A stretch of DNA of 64,000 nucleotides from Brachionus rotundiformis (lineage: Eukaryota; Rotifera; Eurotatoria; Ploima; Brachionidae): the NCBI GenBank assembly GCA_016802295.1, contig JAESIW010000138.1, forward strand, positions 2,590,419 through 2,654,418, written 5' to 3'. Below, one piece after another: positions 36,405 through 47,271 of this stretch. Positions within the stretch are counted from its first letter, which is position 1, and each line of letters opens with the position of its first letter. Below the pieces are notes generated by a model. It worked only from the letters and a program-made list of their open reading frames with translations, had not been told where the DNA came from and made no database searches. The translations under genes were made by a program, and so were the position numbers.

Positions 36405-36654
36405 TTCTAAATTATTACTTGATTTTTTCTATTTATTCTTCATATTAATATATAACATTTTTTTTATTTACAAAAGAATTATTATGGCTTTATTAATTTT
36501 TTAAATTTATTTTTCTATCGAATTTCCAAATTTCAATGTCGTTATTTATTTAACTCTTAGAAAATCTATCTAAAATTAATTTAAAATCAAAAGATAAAAT
36601 ATTTCTTTCTTTTTATTAATAAAAGATGCTCAAATAATATTCGGCTAAAACAAT

Positions 36655-38498
36655 TTAAAGTAAATTTATTTCTCCCATCAAATTTATTCTGACTCCATTG
36701 TATCTTTTTGACAAATCTTCACACATAAATTTTTGCAACTCTTTCGTTTTTTTAATAATTAGATCTAATTTTTCTTTTAATACATTTTCTTCTGCTACAA
36801 ATTCTTTTTGTTTTTGCTTCATGAGCTTTTGATTTGATGCAAAACGATCAATTGATTTTCGTTTTGCCACAAATTGGTCATAAATGCGCTTTAGATAATT
36901 TGGCGAATCATTTATTCTAAATAATTGTTCAACTTTTTTAGTTTTGAAAAAATTTAATATATCGTTGATTAGTTCAATTGATTTGGTTAGATCTTTTTCA
37001 GCGAAAGACTGAACGGATTTTGGTGCATCTTGCATAATTGTTGAAATAACTAGATTATCTGAATCCGACTTCATTTCATTTAATTTTTGTTTAACAAATG
37101 TAAGCAGCTTTGATTTCAAAAGTTAAAAACATTAACAAAATGATATGATTTTTACCTTTGTTAAATCATTTAGAAGTAAATTTCTAGTGTCTGACCATTC
37201 CAAAACCAAGTAAGCATCGGTCTCTTTTGCTATTCCATCATCTGGAATGAAAACCCCTGAATTTTCTACTACTATTTCATTTTTCAATGCTTCAATATCA
37301 TAATCAATAATTTCAAGATTTTCATCGGCATTCTCACTAATATCACCAAAATCTCCCCAATCAATTTCATCTTCCTAAGCAATTATAAAAACTATAAAAA
37401 ATTTATCTTGTATTATTTTTACATTATTTGGAATATCTAGTTGTATATTAGTTGTATCAATGTTTAAATCTCCAAAATCGATTGTATCTTCTTGGACATT
37501 TGTTTCTTCATCACCCAAATTAAATGTAAACAGATTCGGCTTTTCTATAATTTTTGGTTCTGTACCAGTTCTCCATTCATAAACAGTAGTGTTGCCTTTG
37601 ATAATTAAATGGGCAAGAATGGGCATCGAATTGATCGCTTTTCTTAAAATTTAGAATAAATTAAATCAATCTTCCAAAAAATTTTAAATTCTATTAAAAA
37701 TTTACCTTTTAAAAAAATACTCAATATAATCATTATAAATTGTAAAAGTATTGTTTAGTGTTGAACATTTGTTTACAATTTCCTTAAATATGTTTCCTAA
37801 TTCATCGGGTAATTGTTTTAGCTCTTTGGCAATATCTTCGCCCTAAATAACAATTTAAAAGCTTAAATTTCTAAAATTAATTTATAAACTTTAATTCCAA
37901 GCTCGGTGCAATTTTGTTTTATTTGATAATTAACTTCATTGATGCTTTTTTCCAATGATGAATATTTATCATCACATTCTCTTTGCTGTTGTTGACATTT
38001 GTTAATTTGTTTTTTTAATGCCGGTATTTCATAAGCCACATTTCTTTGTAAAATACTTGCTGCTTCACCCAAGTATATGTTGTTTTTTTGGTATAAACTG
38101 ACAATACTGTTCCAATCTTTCATTCGCTGAGATGAGTACATGCCAAATATGTTTTTGGACTCTTTTTCAGTCTCTTTCAAAATTTCGACAATCTTTAGGC
38201 AATTGAAATAATGTATAGCTTTAGAAATAGTTTGTAATATATTTTAAAATTTATCAAAAACATTACATGATCCAGATAAAAGAGCGGTTATTTCAGAATG
38301 CTCTGGCATATCTTGAATGGAAATATTTATTTTGTTGCGAATAGGAATAACACTTTTTTGCCAATCTCTTGGACATTGTCTTCTATCTATTATCCAATCT
38401 ATAAATAAAGATAACTAAAAGCTAGATTTAAACTATTTTAGAAATAAAATACCTAGAAGTTTGGTTAAGTGGATGTCAATTGGAAGTTGATTTTCCAT
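36655..38498 (-). CDS. CDK5RAP3: CDK5RAP3 (C53/LZAP), UFMylation and ER-phagy adaptor
   Basis: Seven minus-strand exons: 38498-38453, 38398-38267, 38218-37890, 37842-37706, 37642-37423, 37374-37156 and 37107-36655; 511 residues (human 506). CDK5RAP3 works with UFL1 and DDRGK1 as the ribosome-directed UFM1 ligase complex at the ER. Diagnostic stretches: LPIDIHLTKLLDWIIDRR at the N-terminus, SIQDMPEHSEITALLSGS, KNIFGMYSSQRMKDWNSIV, VAYEIPALKKQINKCQQQQ, GNTTVYEWRTGTEP, and the C-terminal KTKELQKFMCEDLSKRYNG followed by INLMG. The linker holds two acidic IDFG/IDWG motifs (DTIDFGDLN and DEIDWGDFGD), the shuffled ATG8/UFM1-interacting motifs of this family. Coiled coils flank the linker. All introns are 47-63 nt with GT-AG ends. 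Divergent from NOSIP, 229 bp between ATGs. Confidence 0.95.
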
Positions 38499-38727
38499 CT
38501 CAAATAAATTTTAATTAAGGTCTTTGTTTAACTTGGCAAAATTTTTGAATAATTTTTCAAATTAAATTCGTGTCAATTTTATTTAGGATATCAATTCTAA
38601 AGTTTCATTTGGTTCAGAATACGAATTAATTAAAGACTTTGTATTTTTGTTTAGTTAGAATTAAATTTTTTCTTCAAAAATATTAAATAAAAAATAAATT
38701 TTATTATTTATTAATAAATAATTCAAA
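38499..38727. promoter_or_regulatory. Putative bidirectional promoter (CDK5RAP3/NOSIP)
   Basis: Only 229 bp separate the two start codons of these divergent housekeeping-type genes, so both transcripts must start in or near this segment. The sequence is A/T-rich with no assignable motif. Confidence 0.4.
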
Positions 38728-39909
38728 ATGACCAGACATTCAAAAAATGCAACCGCCGGACCAACTTACACTTATCATGAAAAGACTAAAGACAGCAAGG
38801 CCTCTGGATATGGAACAAAAGATGTTCGCCTAAGCAAAGATGCCATTAAAGTACTTATACCAAACAAATTCTGATTTTAACTAATAAAACATATTTTCTG
38901 GACTTTGATTGCTGTTCCCTAAGTCTTCAACCTTGTATTAATCCAGTTATAACGTAATAAAATATATTTTTTTTAATATTTTTTATTTTCGATTCTTTAA
39001 GACCTGAAGGCTGGATTTATGAAAAAGAAGCAATCTTGGAATACATTTTGCATAAGAAACTTGAAAATGCAAAAGTACTAAAGAAGTATCAAAAGCAAAA
39101 AGAAGAACATGACAAAGATATGCATGATTTAGCTGATATTGAATCCAAAGAAAAATTGGATAAATTTTTGAAAACAGAAGGTAAGTTGGTCAGTTCATCA
39201 AACAAGGAAGCATCAAGTTCTAAGAAAACAGATAATATAAGTAAGCAATTTTAAGTTAAAAATCTGATTTAACTATTTTGTTTAGAATCAGTATCTAATA
39301 TGGAAGGAGAGTTTAAAAAAAAGTTGCCAAGCTTTTGGATTCCTAGCTTGTCTCCAGCATCCAACAGCAAAGGAGATTTAAAAAAACCTGTATAAATTTA
39401 AATACTATTTTCTAATATGATTATTTTTTTAAATTAAAGGACACAACAATTTATTGTCCGATGAGTGGTAAGCCGATTAGTATGAAAGATTTGATCGATG
39501 TAAAATTTAAACTTTTGGATGAAAATATTGACAAGTCAAAGCTAGTTGCCAAAACTGAAAGATATGTTTGTCCAGTATCAAACGATATTTTGAGCAATTC
39601 AGTTCAGTGTGTAGTTTTAAGAACATCGTTTGTAACTAATATTTGCTTTAAAAAGTGGTTAATCTAGGCTTTTTAGAGGTTCTGTTGTCACTGCTGAAGT
39701 AGCTGAAAAGGTAATAAGAAAAGAAATGGTTGATCCAACAAATGGGAAAAAAATGCAAGATAAAGACTTTATTTATATACAAAGAGTAAACAAAAAGATA
39801 GTCCATATATTCCTATTATTTTTCAATTTTTTATTTCAAGGGTGGTACTGGCTTTGCTGGTTCTGGAGTAAGTCTTACTTCGAAAAAATTTGGCCCTGCG
39901 ATGCAGTGA
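38728..39909 (+). CDS. NOSIP: NOSIP, U-box-type E3 ligase-like nuclear protein (with two anomalies)
   Basis: Exons: 38728-38850, 38901-38953, 39002-39240, 39286-39389, 39440-39627, 39676-39785 and 39841-39909; 294 residues after allowing for one extra base (human 301). NOSIP is a nuclear split-U-box protein, first described as binding nitric oxide synthase, with ubiquitin ligase activity and a link to spliceosomes. Evidence: MTRHSKNATAGPTYTYHEK at the start (human MTRHGKNCTAGAVYTYHEK), DFDCCSLSLQPC, then WIYEKEAILEYILHKK, LPSFWIPSLSP, YCPMSGKPISMKDL, KTERYVCPVSNDILSNS, and GGTGFAGSG near the C-terminus. Oddities: intron 1 (38851-38900, 50 nt) ends in CTG instead of CAG, and exon 6 carries one A too many in the run at 39718-39722, shifting the frame before MVDPTNG. 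Either sequencing errors or early decay; all else is intact. Confidence 0.85.
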
Positions 39910-40991
39910 TTAAATGTTGTTAAAAATGTAGATAAAACTCTAAGTTTTTTTTCTTTAATAAAAATTCTGTGTCAATAATTATTCATTTAATTGATAAATA
40001 TTGGTTTATACTAAAATGATAAAAATGTTTCTGAACAAAATGTTAAAAAAAAATAACTAAGGATCTATTAAATCAAAATTTATATTTGAATTTAAATTTA
40101 CTTTTGAAATTCAATTTCAAGCTGTATTATATATTTTTAGATTTTTAGTAATGATTTTCAAATAATATAATTTTAAAATTTGAATATTAATGCTATAATT
40201 TGTCCAAAAAAATAAAGTTCAAAGCAACTCTCTAATTAAATTTAGAGCAAACAATAAAAATTGTGTACACTTTAAAATCCTTTCTATTGTGTTTATAAAT
40301 TTAAAATATAAAAGTTTGAATTGTTTAATAAAAAAATTTCATATTTACTTTTAGTATATTAAGATTATTTAATGGTTTTGATAAAAAACTAATTTTTTTA
40401 CCAATTTAAAAACAATATATTTTGAGGATTTTTTGTTTATTTTTTAACTTAAAATTTATTATTTATTGAAAAATCAAGAAATTGATACAAAATATTCGAA
40501 ATTTTGCCAACTTGCCCTAAAAATTTTACTTATGGCTTTTTATATTTTAAAATTAATTCTAATCTAAACAAATGCAATTAAACAATCAGTTCGTAAACAA
40601 AAATGTTAAATGGTGTTGAATACCGGTACCAAGGAAATAGCTTTAAATTTTGAATTTGAAAAATTTGATTTTTTACTTTGGTTCGGGAATAAATTATGCC
40701 AAAAGTTGGCTGAAAAACTCTGCAGCTTTCATAACCATAGCATTAATTTTACAACAAATAAAAGTCTTGAAAACAATCTTTTTTAAATTTTATTTTTTTT
40801 ACAATCACCTATGTGACTATAAAGAATCGAGTGCTTGATTTGGAAAAAATTTCGCATTTATCCTTTAAAATTTAATGCTTTAAATTTTAAAATAAAATTT
40901 GATATTAGTTTACATTTAGTAAATGCCTTTTTATTAATTCACCAAGTATGATCATTAGAGTTTAAATAATCATATTTAAAAGTGATCCAAA
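39910..40991. other. Intergenic, no gene seen
   Basis: About 1.1 kb of A/T-rich spacer. A 62-codon frame at 40650-40838 has no family likeness, no signal and no splice context, and is not accepted. Confidence 0.4.
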
Positions 40992-43530
40992 ATGTCAATG
41001 GAACGAGAGTATATTACACATGATACTCATCCGCGCTCAATCAGCGCTTTAGGATGCAGTCCAGCAAGGCGAGAAATATTCATAGGCTTCGAGGATGGCA
41101 CAGTTAAATCAATAGAAGTTGATACTGGTAGCTTGGTCCAAACCTACACAGAGCATAAAGGCTGGATTACACAATTCCTTTTTTGGCCCAAAACAAAACT
41201 TTTGCTTTGTTCATCGAACGATTCTGTAATATCAATGATAGGAGCTGGCGGAAATATAATGGACCGTGTGTTTGTGGCAACTCCAGTCTATTCTATGTAT
41301 CTTAATATTAAGCGGGAAGAGATAATTCTCGGAGTAACCAATGGTATTCAATTTCATAAAATAAAAGATACCAAAGAAGGGTTTTCTCATTATATAGACC
41401 CGAAACCTAACTGTTTCCTAAGAGAACACAATGATATAGTTAGGTGCGTAATGGTGCTAGATTCGCGGATTTATTCGACTGGTTATGATGGTGCACTGGT
41501 AATTTACGATTGTCATTTTACAGGTAGAGATAGTGCATCGAAAATTTTCAAAAATTCCAAAGCACACGATGCTGGTATTTCGTGTCTTTCAGTCGAAAAA
41601 GATTCAATTGAAAATACGGTATGGGTTTTTACAGGAAGTTTTGACAAAACAATCAAAGTATGGACAGGAGATGGTAGATTTGAGAATTGTATTTGAGAAA
41701 AATTCTATCTATTTTTTATTTTGTTTAAGGGAAAATTGTACATAAATTCGAAGGCTTTGTGACTGGCATAACTGGTGTATGCTATGTGCCAAAGAACAAA
41801 ACTCTTTGTTGTGTTGCTGGAACTAGCAATGCTTTTATATTTGATCCAAAGTCAGGTGAAGATGTCACAGATTTTATAGATACATTTGTCAAAGAGACTA
41901 AAGGTCACCACAACTTACAGCTATTAAAATATTTAAATGATTATAACATAATGCTGGCCAGCACAAGTAGGCGACAACTAATTGTTTACCGATACAATCC
42001 AAGTGGGTGTCTTACTTCACTTAAATGCAAGCAAACCTTGGACAGTGTGTGTTATACTTCAAAAGTGCCAATTTTAACATTTACTGGTGATACGAATGGA
42101 CAAGTTGCCAAATGGGAGCAAAAACAATCAAATCAGTTGGTTTATCTAAGTGAAAACTTGCTTAAAAGTGAATTTGTTACCAAAGAATCGTCTCGTATTC
42201 AAGGTCAAGCCAAGCAGACTGCTCAAAAAAATGAAAATAACAACGAGTCAAATATGAGTTTTTATTCAAATAAGCAAAAATCAGATTTATATGCAAATAT
42301 TAAAAAAACCAATGTAGTTTTGAAGCTTCTTTATGTAGAAAGTCTCGATTATATACTGGCCGCTTGTGAAGATGCGTCCATTTATGTTTATTGCTTTGAT
42401 GAAGAAGCGGTTAAAATTTTAAAAAATATGAAATTTACGGACGAAAATGCTAAAACTGAAGAAAAAAATTTTAAATTTTATAAAGAATATTTAAAAAGTG
42501 TGAATAGTATTAATGGTGAAGAATTGGATGCCACAAATTTTGATTTTTCCGAAGATGCCAAGCCAGAAGACGGTGATTCTGTAACAAATCGAGTAGCTGG
42601 ATATGTGTTAAAAAAAATTTTAAGCGAGCATACAAGCTGTGTGACATCTTTGGTAGTGATTGATCGTCCTGATTTATATCCGAATAAATTTTTACTAAGT
42701 GCTGGATGGGATAGAAGAGTTTGCATTTGGGACTTGGAAAAATTGCGACTATTTGATCTTTTCAGGAATAAAAATGTAAATAATTTTGAAGAAGTTGAGC
42801 TAGCCAGTGATGGCAATATCTTGGATATGTGCTATTGTCCGAAAATGAACTATTTTGGCTATGCTAGCACAGATTCTATGTGTTATATTAGAAAATTTGC
42901 TATCTATGGATCCGAGATGGTCTTAGTGAACACCTTACAGGGCCATTTTAGCGAAGTTAATTGTGTAAGATGGATCGAAAATAAATTGTTATGGGTTACC
43001 GGAGGTGAAGATGGAACAGTCAGGATTTGGGTAAATGGGAAATATATTTTTTCACAAAAAAAGCACTTAATTTCTGTTTTTAGTCCGATAATTGTGAGCA
43101 AATTCATGTGATTAGTTGCGGAGGTACTGTGAGCAGTATTTGTGTGGATTATGTTGAAGAAGTTTTGATTGTAGCGGCTCATGACTTAATTAAGATATAT
43201 GATATGTCTGAGTATCATTTAGTACAAACAAATGCAGGTCATTTGGATTCAATAAGGTTTATTTCAAAATAAAATTCTTTAAAATCCAATTTATTGCTTT
43301 TTATATATAGAGATATTTGCTTTATACCTGAACGAAATCACATTGTTAGTGTTTCATGGGATAAGACTATAAAAATTTGGAAATCTTATAGAAAGCAGAA
43401 TTTATTAAGGAAAAAAAAGCAGAAAACGGAAAATTCTAAATTTGACTCTTGGGTATGGGATCAGATGAAATTAGCTATAAAAAATCAAGGTTCATTTGAT
43501 GCTTCAAAATATGATGAATTAATGGCTTGA
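40992..43530 (+). CDS. Multi-WD40 repeat protein, family not identified
   Basis: Exons: 40992-41673, 41730-43030, 43084-43256 and 43311-43530; introns 53-56 nt; 791 residues. WD40 blades are clear at several places: FIGFEDGTVKSIEV near the N-terminus, STGYDGALVIYD, FTGSFDKTIKVWTGD at the exon 1/2 joint, LSAGWDRRVCIWDLEKL, VTGGEDGTVRIW at the exon 2/3 joint, and VSVSWDKTIKIWKS at the end. The count is roughly ten to thirteen blades, enough for two beta-propellers. Between them is a charged, coiled insert (about residues 380-500) rich in Lys, Asn and Glu. The C-terminus is a basic stretch (RKKKQKTE) and a short helix ending SFDASKYDELMA. Such proteins are scaffolds; the architecture alone does not tell which complex this one serves. 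Confidence 0.85.
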
Positions 43531-44620
43531 ATAATTTTATGAATTAAAGTAAAATACATTTAAAGAATAATGGTTAAAAAATGTTTTTATTTAATCGTTT
43601 TTATATTTAAAAATATTTTTTTAGTTTGCTTTTTAATTTGATTCGTTTTTCTGCTGATTTTGACTCATAATAAATCGAATTAAAATTATAATTTGAAAAA
43701 TTTTTTAATTTTTAGTTAAATTAATATTTAATAAAATCAATTTTTTGGCAAAATGCTGAAAATTTAAAATTTTTAAATTTTTATATTTTTTGTGCATTGT
43801 TTCAGAAAATTTTTGTTTGGGATATTTTTTTATTAATTTTTTTGAAATTTGCACAAAAAATATTTATATAAATGAAAATGTAAAAAATGTAGAATTTTCA
43901 ACATTTTGCCTAATTTTTTTCAATTTACAGTTTTTTTTTTAATTTTCTAAGAGAAGATAAAAGGCAAATTTACTAAGAGTATGTATATATTGTTATTTAA
44001 AGTATTATGTAATTTAAATGTCTAACAATTTAATTTGATTTTGTTAGATTATATTTTAACGAATTGAAGAAAATTTTTAGATTATTTGATTAAATAAGAT
44101 TAAAAGCTACGGTAATTTATCTTTTTTAAATTAAATATAGTATCAAATAGATAAATGAGTTTTAATCTATAATAAATATATTTTAAAAAATTCCTATCAA
44201 CTCGGATTTGTAAGACCTTATCTTGAGTATACTCGAACCAATAGAATAAAATAAGAACACTTAACTCTGAAAATAGTAGTAAGCAACAAAACAAGTGGAA
44301 AGATTGAATAATTTAAAATAAGAGTGTACTTGCCAAGCTATATTTGAATAAATGGAAAAATATGGTTTTCAGATATCGAATACTTCAGAATAATATTTGA
44401 GTTAAATAGATTGATTATGTATATATATGAGAATTCAGTAGGGAGATTATCTTCTAAATTATCATTTTTTTTTCATTCTGGGAAAAAATTTAATTTTGAA
44501 AATTATAGTATCAGATTTTAAGAAAAATTTTGTTTTTTTTGATGTTTTAAGAATTCTTTATTAATGTCATTTATTTTGATAATAATAATAAATGAATATA
44601 AAAATAATTAATAAACTAGA
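43531..44620. other. Intergenic, no gene seen
   Basis: About 1.1 kb of homopolymer-rich A/T sequence. A minus-strand frame at 44100-44294 lacks any support and is not accepted. Confidence 0.4.
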
Positions 44621-44839
44621 TTACCATAAAGAAGCTGAGTTAGTACAGCCCAAATTTATTGGTGTATTGTTCCAACGATTCCAAGTAAGTGGAGTGTTTC
44701 CCATATTATTGAAAGTAAGAGGAGCTCCAGAAAATGAAGATGTATTCCAATTGTTCAAGGAAAGTGGGACAGAAGATAATGCGGGTGTATTCCAATTATT
44801 CCAACCGAGTGAAGAGGTTAATGGTAGCCCAAAATTCAT
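44621..44839 (-). CDS. Small Asn/Trp-rich repeat ORF (doubtful)
   Basis: Minus-strand frame of 72 residues containing an imperfect 15-residue unit: GWNNWNTPALSSVPL, LNNWNTSSFSGAPLT, FNNMGNTPLT, WNRWNNTP. The DNA underlying it is an imperfect 45-bp tandem repeat (two full units about 44691-44780 plus flanking partial units). The repeat keeps the frame and the N-W-N-T pattern, which favours coding, but there is no signal peptide and the frame is short. It could be the last exon of a longer gene whose other exons lie towards the assembly gap at 45185. Unknown function. Confidence 0.35.
   Translation of the reverse strand: MNFGLPLTSSLGWNNWNTPALSSVPLSLNNWNTSSFSGAPLTFNNMGNTPLTWNRWNNTPINLGCTNSASLW
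44660..44812. repeat. Imperfect 45-bp tandem repeat
   Basis: Units start with variants of G[GA]TGTATTCCAATT.TTC at about 44666, 44694, 44739 and 44784. The last two begin GATGTATTCCAATTGTTC and GGTGTATTCCAATTATTC. Unit length is 45 nt for the two central copies, a multiple of three. Confidence 0.6.
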
Positions 44840-45044
44840 TTTATTTCTTTAAACGATAAAGGTTATTTTAGATATTTAATTTTTGAGTATTTTTTAAAAA
44901 AATTTATCTGATATTTATAGTCAATTTATTGAAAACAAAATTGAAATCTTTTTAGAATATGCTTGAAAATAATTGATACTGATTAATTTGAATTGAAAAA
45001 ATGATCTATTCAATATTGATTTCGATTAGACATTTTTAAAATGA

Positions 45045-45184
45045 TTCTTAACATATATAATTAATGATTTTTAAAATAATGGAGCCATTAGTATATTTTC
45101 ATTAACTCATGTCGATCACATGAAACATACCTCATTTAAAAACTTAAGATATTAAATTCATTTTACTAACAAATTTTTAAATAT
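45045..45184. repeat. 140-bp duplicate, left copy at gap edge
   Basis: Begins TTCTTAACATATATAATT and runs to the first N. It matches 45618-45757 over 140 nt without indels and with three substitutions. Confidence 0.93.
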
Positions 45185-45617
45185 NNNNNNNNNNNNNNNN
45201 NNNNNNNNNNNNNNNNNNNNNNNNNNNNNNNNNNNNNNNNNNNNNNNNNNNNNNNNNNNNNNNNNNNNNNNNNNNNNNNNNNNNNNNNNNNNNNNNNNNN
45301 NNNNNNNNNNNNNNNNNNNNNNNNNNNNNNNNNNNNNNNNNNNNNNNNNNNNNNNNNNNNNNNNNNNNNNNNNNNNNNNNNNNNNNNNNNNNNNNNNNNN
45401 NNNNNNNNNNNNNNNNNNNNNNNNNNNNNNNNNNNNNNNNNNNNNNNNNNNNNNNNNNNNNNNNNNNNNNNNNNNNNNNNNNNNNNNNNNNNNNNNNNNN
45501 NNNNNNNNNNNNNNNNNNNNNNNNNNNNNNNNNNNNNNNNNNNNNNNNNNNNNNNNNNNNNNNNNNNNNNNNNNNNNNNNNNNNNNNNNNNNNNNNNNNN
45601 NNNNNNNNNNNNNNNNN
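45185..45617. other. Assembly gap (433 N)
   Basis: Unsequenced or unresolved bases. The open frame running through it is meaningless. Confidence 0.99.
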
Positions 45618-45757
45618 TTCTTAACATATATAATTAATGATTTTTAAAATAATGGAGCCATTAGTATATTTTCATTAACTCATGTCGATCCCATGAAACA
45701 TACCTAATTTAAAAACTTAAGATATTAAATTCATTTTATTAACAAATTTTTAAATAT
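45618..45757. repeat. 140-bp duplicate, right copy at gap edge
   Basis: Starts at the first base after the N run with TTCTTAACATATATAATT, in the same orientation as the left copy. Only three mismatches are seen (within CGATC[A/C]CATG, ACCT[C/A]ATTT and TTTTA[C/T]TAAC). Confidence 0.93.
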
Positions 45758-46401
45758 GTTTTGAAAAAAACAGAAATTTAAAATTTCAGAATTACGAAAA
45801 ATAATAGATATTTCCTTTAAATTTTTGTAAAAAATATGTACAATTTGAACAATAAGAATTCAAAATTGAGAAAAAATGTAATTTAAAAAAATCATTATGA
45901 CCGAATAATTTAAAAAAAGGAGCACAATTTTTTTGGAGAAACGAAAAAATATGAATGACCACTATCTTATACTAAATAATGTCAATTTTATTTATATTAT
46001 AAATACTCTAAGATATCTTTAATTTTTAATATAACTAAGGCTGATTTATTCTATTATTTAAATTAAAATTAATAATATTTAGTTCTAAAAATAAAATGAT
46101 AATTATTTCATGTTGGTATTTTAAAAACGAACAAGTTGTCATAAAATCGATTTACACCAAAATGTGTGAAATGTTTAATCATAATTTAAAAAAATGATAA
46201 TTATTTTCTATAAGATTTTATTTGAATGTTTAAATAGGATTATCAGTTTAAAATTTATTCAAATAATTATTCAGTTGGATATTAACAATATTATACAAAA
46301 TATTTATAGTTATTTTCGATAATTTACATTTACAAACAAAAAATAAACCGGATAAAATTAAAAATCCACTAGAACAAAAACATATTTTTTTGTAAATTTG
46401 C

Positions 46402-47271
46402 TCACCAAAAAGGCTCTTGATTAATTAAATCGAAAAATTCTTTATTGAATGGTTTATAAAATTTTTCCAAATCTTGGATAATACTAGGTTTTATTTTTGG
46501 ATGCTGTCGCCCCTTTTGGTCGTTTAAACATTTAATACGATCAGAATCAGGTCTCAAACGGATGCATGGAAAGCCTTTTTTTTGCTTGGTCAAAACAAAA
46601 TTCTCCTCTGTAATGGTTGGTTCTAATCCCAAAAATTTCTGTAACTTGTCCATTTCTTGATGAGGATTGTGTACCAAATTATCTCCATTTATAAAAACAA
46701 AACTTTCTAATGGGAAATATTTTAACCAATTTTTTATATGCTTAGCATAAATTCCATTTCTAATAACACTCCAATTTTTTCTAATTGTCATATTGCCTCT
46801 TTGATTCTGGTACAACATTCTGGCAAACCGTTTTGCTTGTTCATCTACAGCGAAAATGTTTCTTTTCTGCTTCCATTGAGTTTGTACAAAATCGGAAATG
46901 GCACGCGAAATGGGATTCCTCAAAATAACAATTAACTTCACATTTTTGTTCATATTGTACACTCTTTTGGGAACCTTTGGATCCACTAAATACTTTGGTG
47001 TTTTTTCGATAACAATTTGATTTTGACTCGCATATGGCATTTGTGACCGATACCAGTCGATGCCTAAATGGTAATATTTGTCAAAAAAGTGAATTTCTGG
47101 ATTTGCAGCGCTCACATTTGGATGTGTTGAAATGAATGTGAGCAAGGCTCTGGTTCCACTTTTTTTCGCTCCTATCAAAATTGCATCAGGAAGTCGCTTC
47201 TTGAGCATCTCCATTCCTTGGCTTCCAATAATCATTATTGAACATATGATTAAAAAATTTGTTCCATTCAT
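46402..47271 (-). CDS. Heparan sulfate glucosamine 3-O-sulfotransferase
   Basis: Intronless, 289 residues, the size of the short HS3ST1-like members. The enzyme transfers sulfate from PAPS to the 3-OH of glucosamine in heparan sulfate in the Golgi. Visible: a hydrophobic N-terminal signal or anchor (about 5-17) with almost no stem; the 5'-phosphosulfate loop PDAILIGAKKSGTRALL (GAKKSGT 34-40); EIHFFDK with the catalytic-base Glu; EKTPKYL; the 3'-phosphate site VILRNPISRAISDF; GIYAKHIKNWLKYFP; and the disulfide-bearing segment FPCIRLRPDSDRIKCL leading to GRQHPKI, characteristic of HS3ST enzymes. Complete from ATG to stop. Which isoform class (anticoagulant-type or gD-type specificity) cannot be told from the sequence. 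Confidence 0.93.
   Translation of the reverse strand: MNGTNFLIICSIMIIGSQGMEMLKKRLPDAILIGAKKSGTRALLTFISTHPNVSAANPEIHFFDKYYHLGIDWYRSQMPYASQNQIVIEKTPKYLVDPKVPKRVYNMNKNVKLIVILRNPISRAISDFVQTQWKQKRNIFAVDEQAKRFARMLYQNQRGNMTIRKNWSVIRNGIYAKHIKNWLKYFPLESFVFINGDNLVHNPHQEMDKLQKFLGLEPTITEENFVLTKQKKGFPCIRLRPDSDRIKCLNDQKGRQHPKIKPSIIQDLEKFYKPFNKEFFDLINQEPFW

Larger units (their letters stand above)
44840..46401. other. Intergenic with assembly gap and flanking duplication
   Basis: No gene is visible. It contains a 433-base run of N and a 140-bp sequence present on both sides of it (listed separately). The rest is A/T-rich. Confidence 0.5.

Noticed and set aside
40650..40838. Plus-strand 62-codon frame upstream of the WD40 gene
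   Set aside because: No domain, signal or splice context; intergenic A/T sequence.
45166..45627. Minus-strand open frame through the N run
   Set aside because: It exists only because N positions contain no stop codons.
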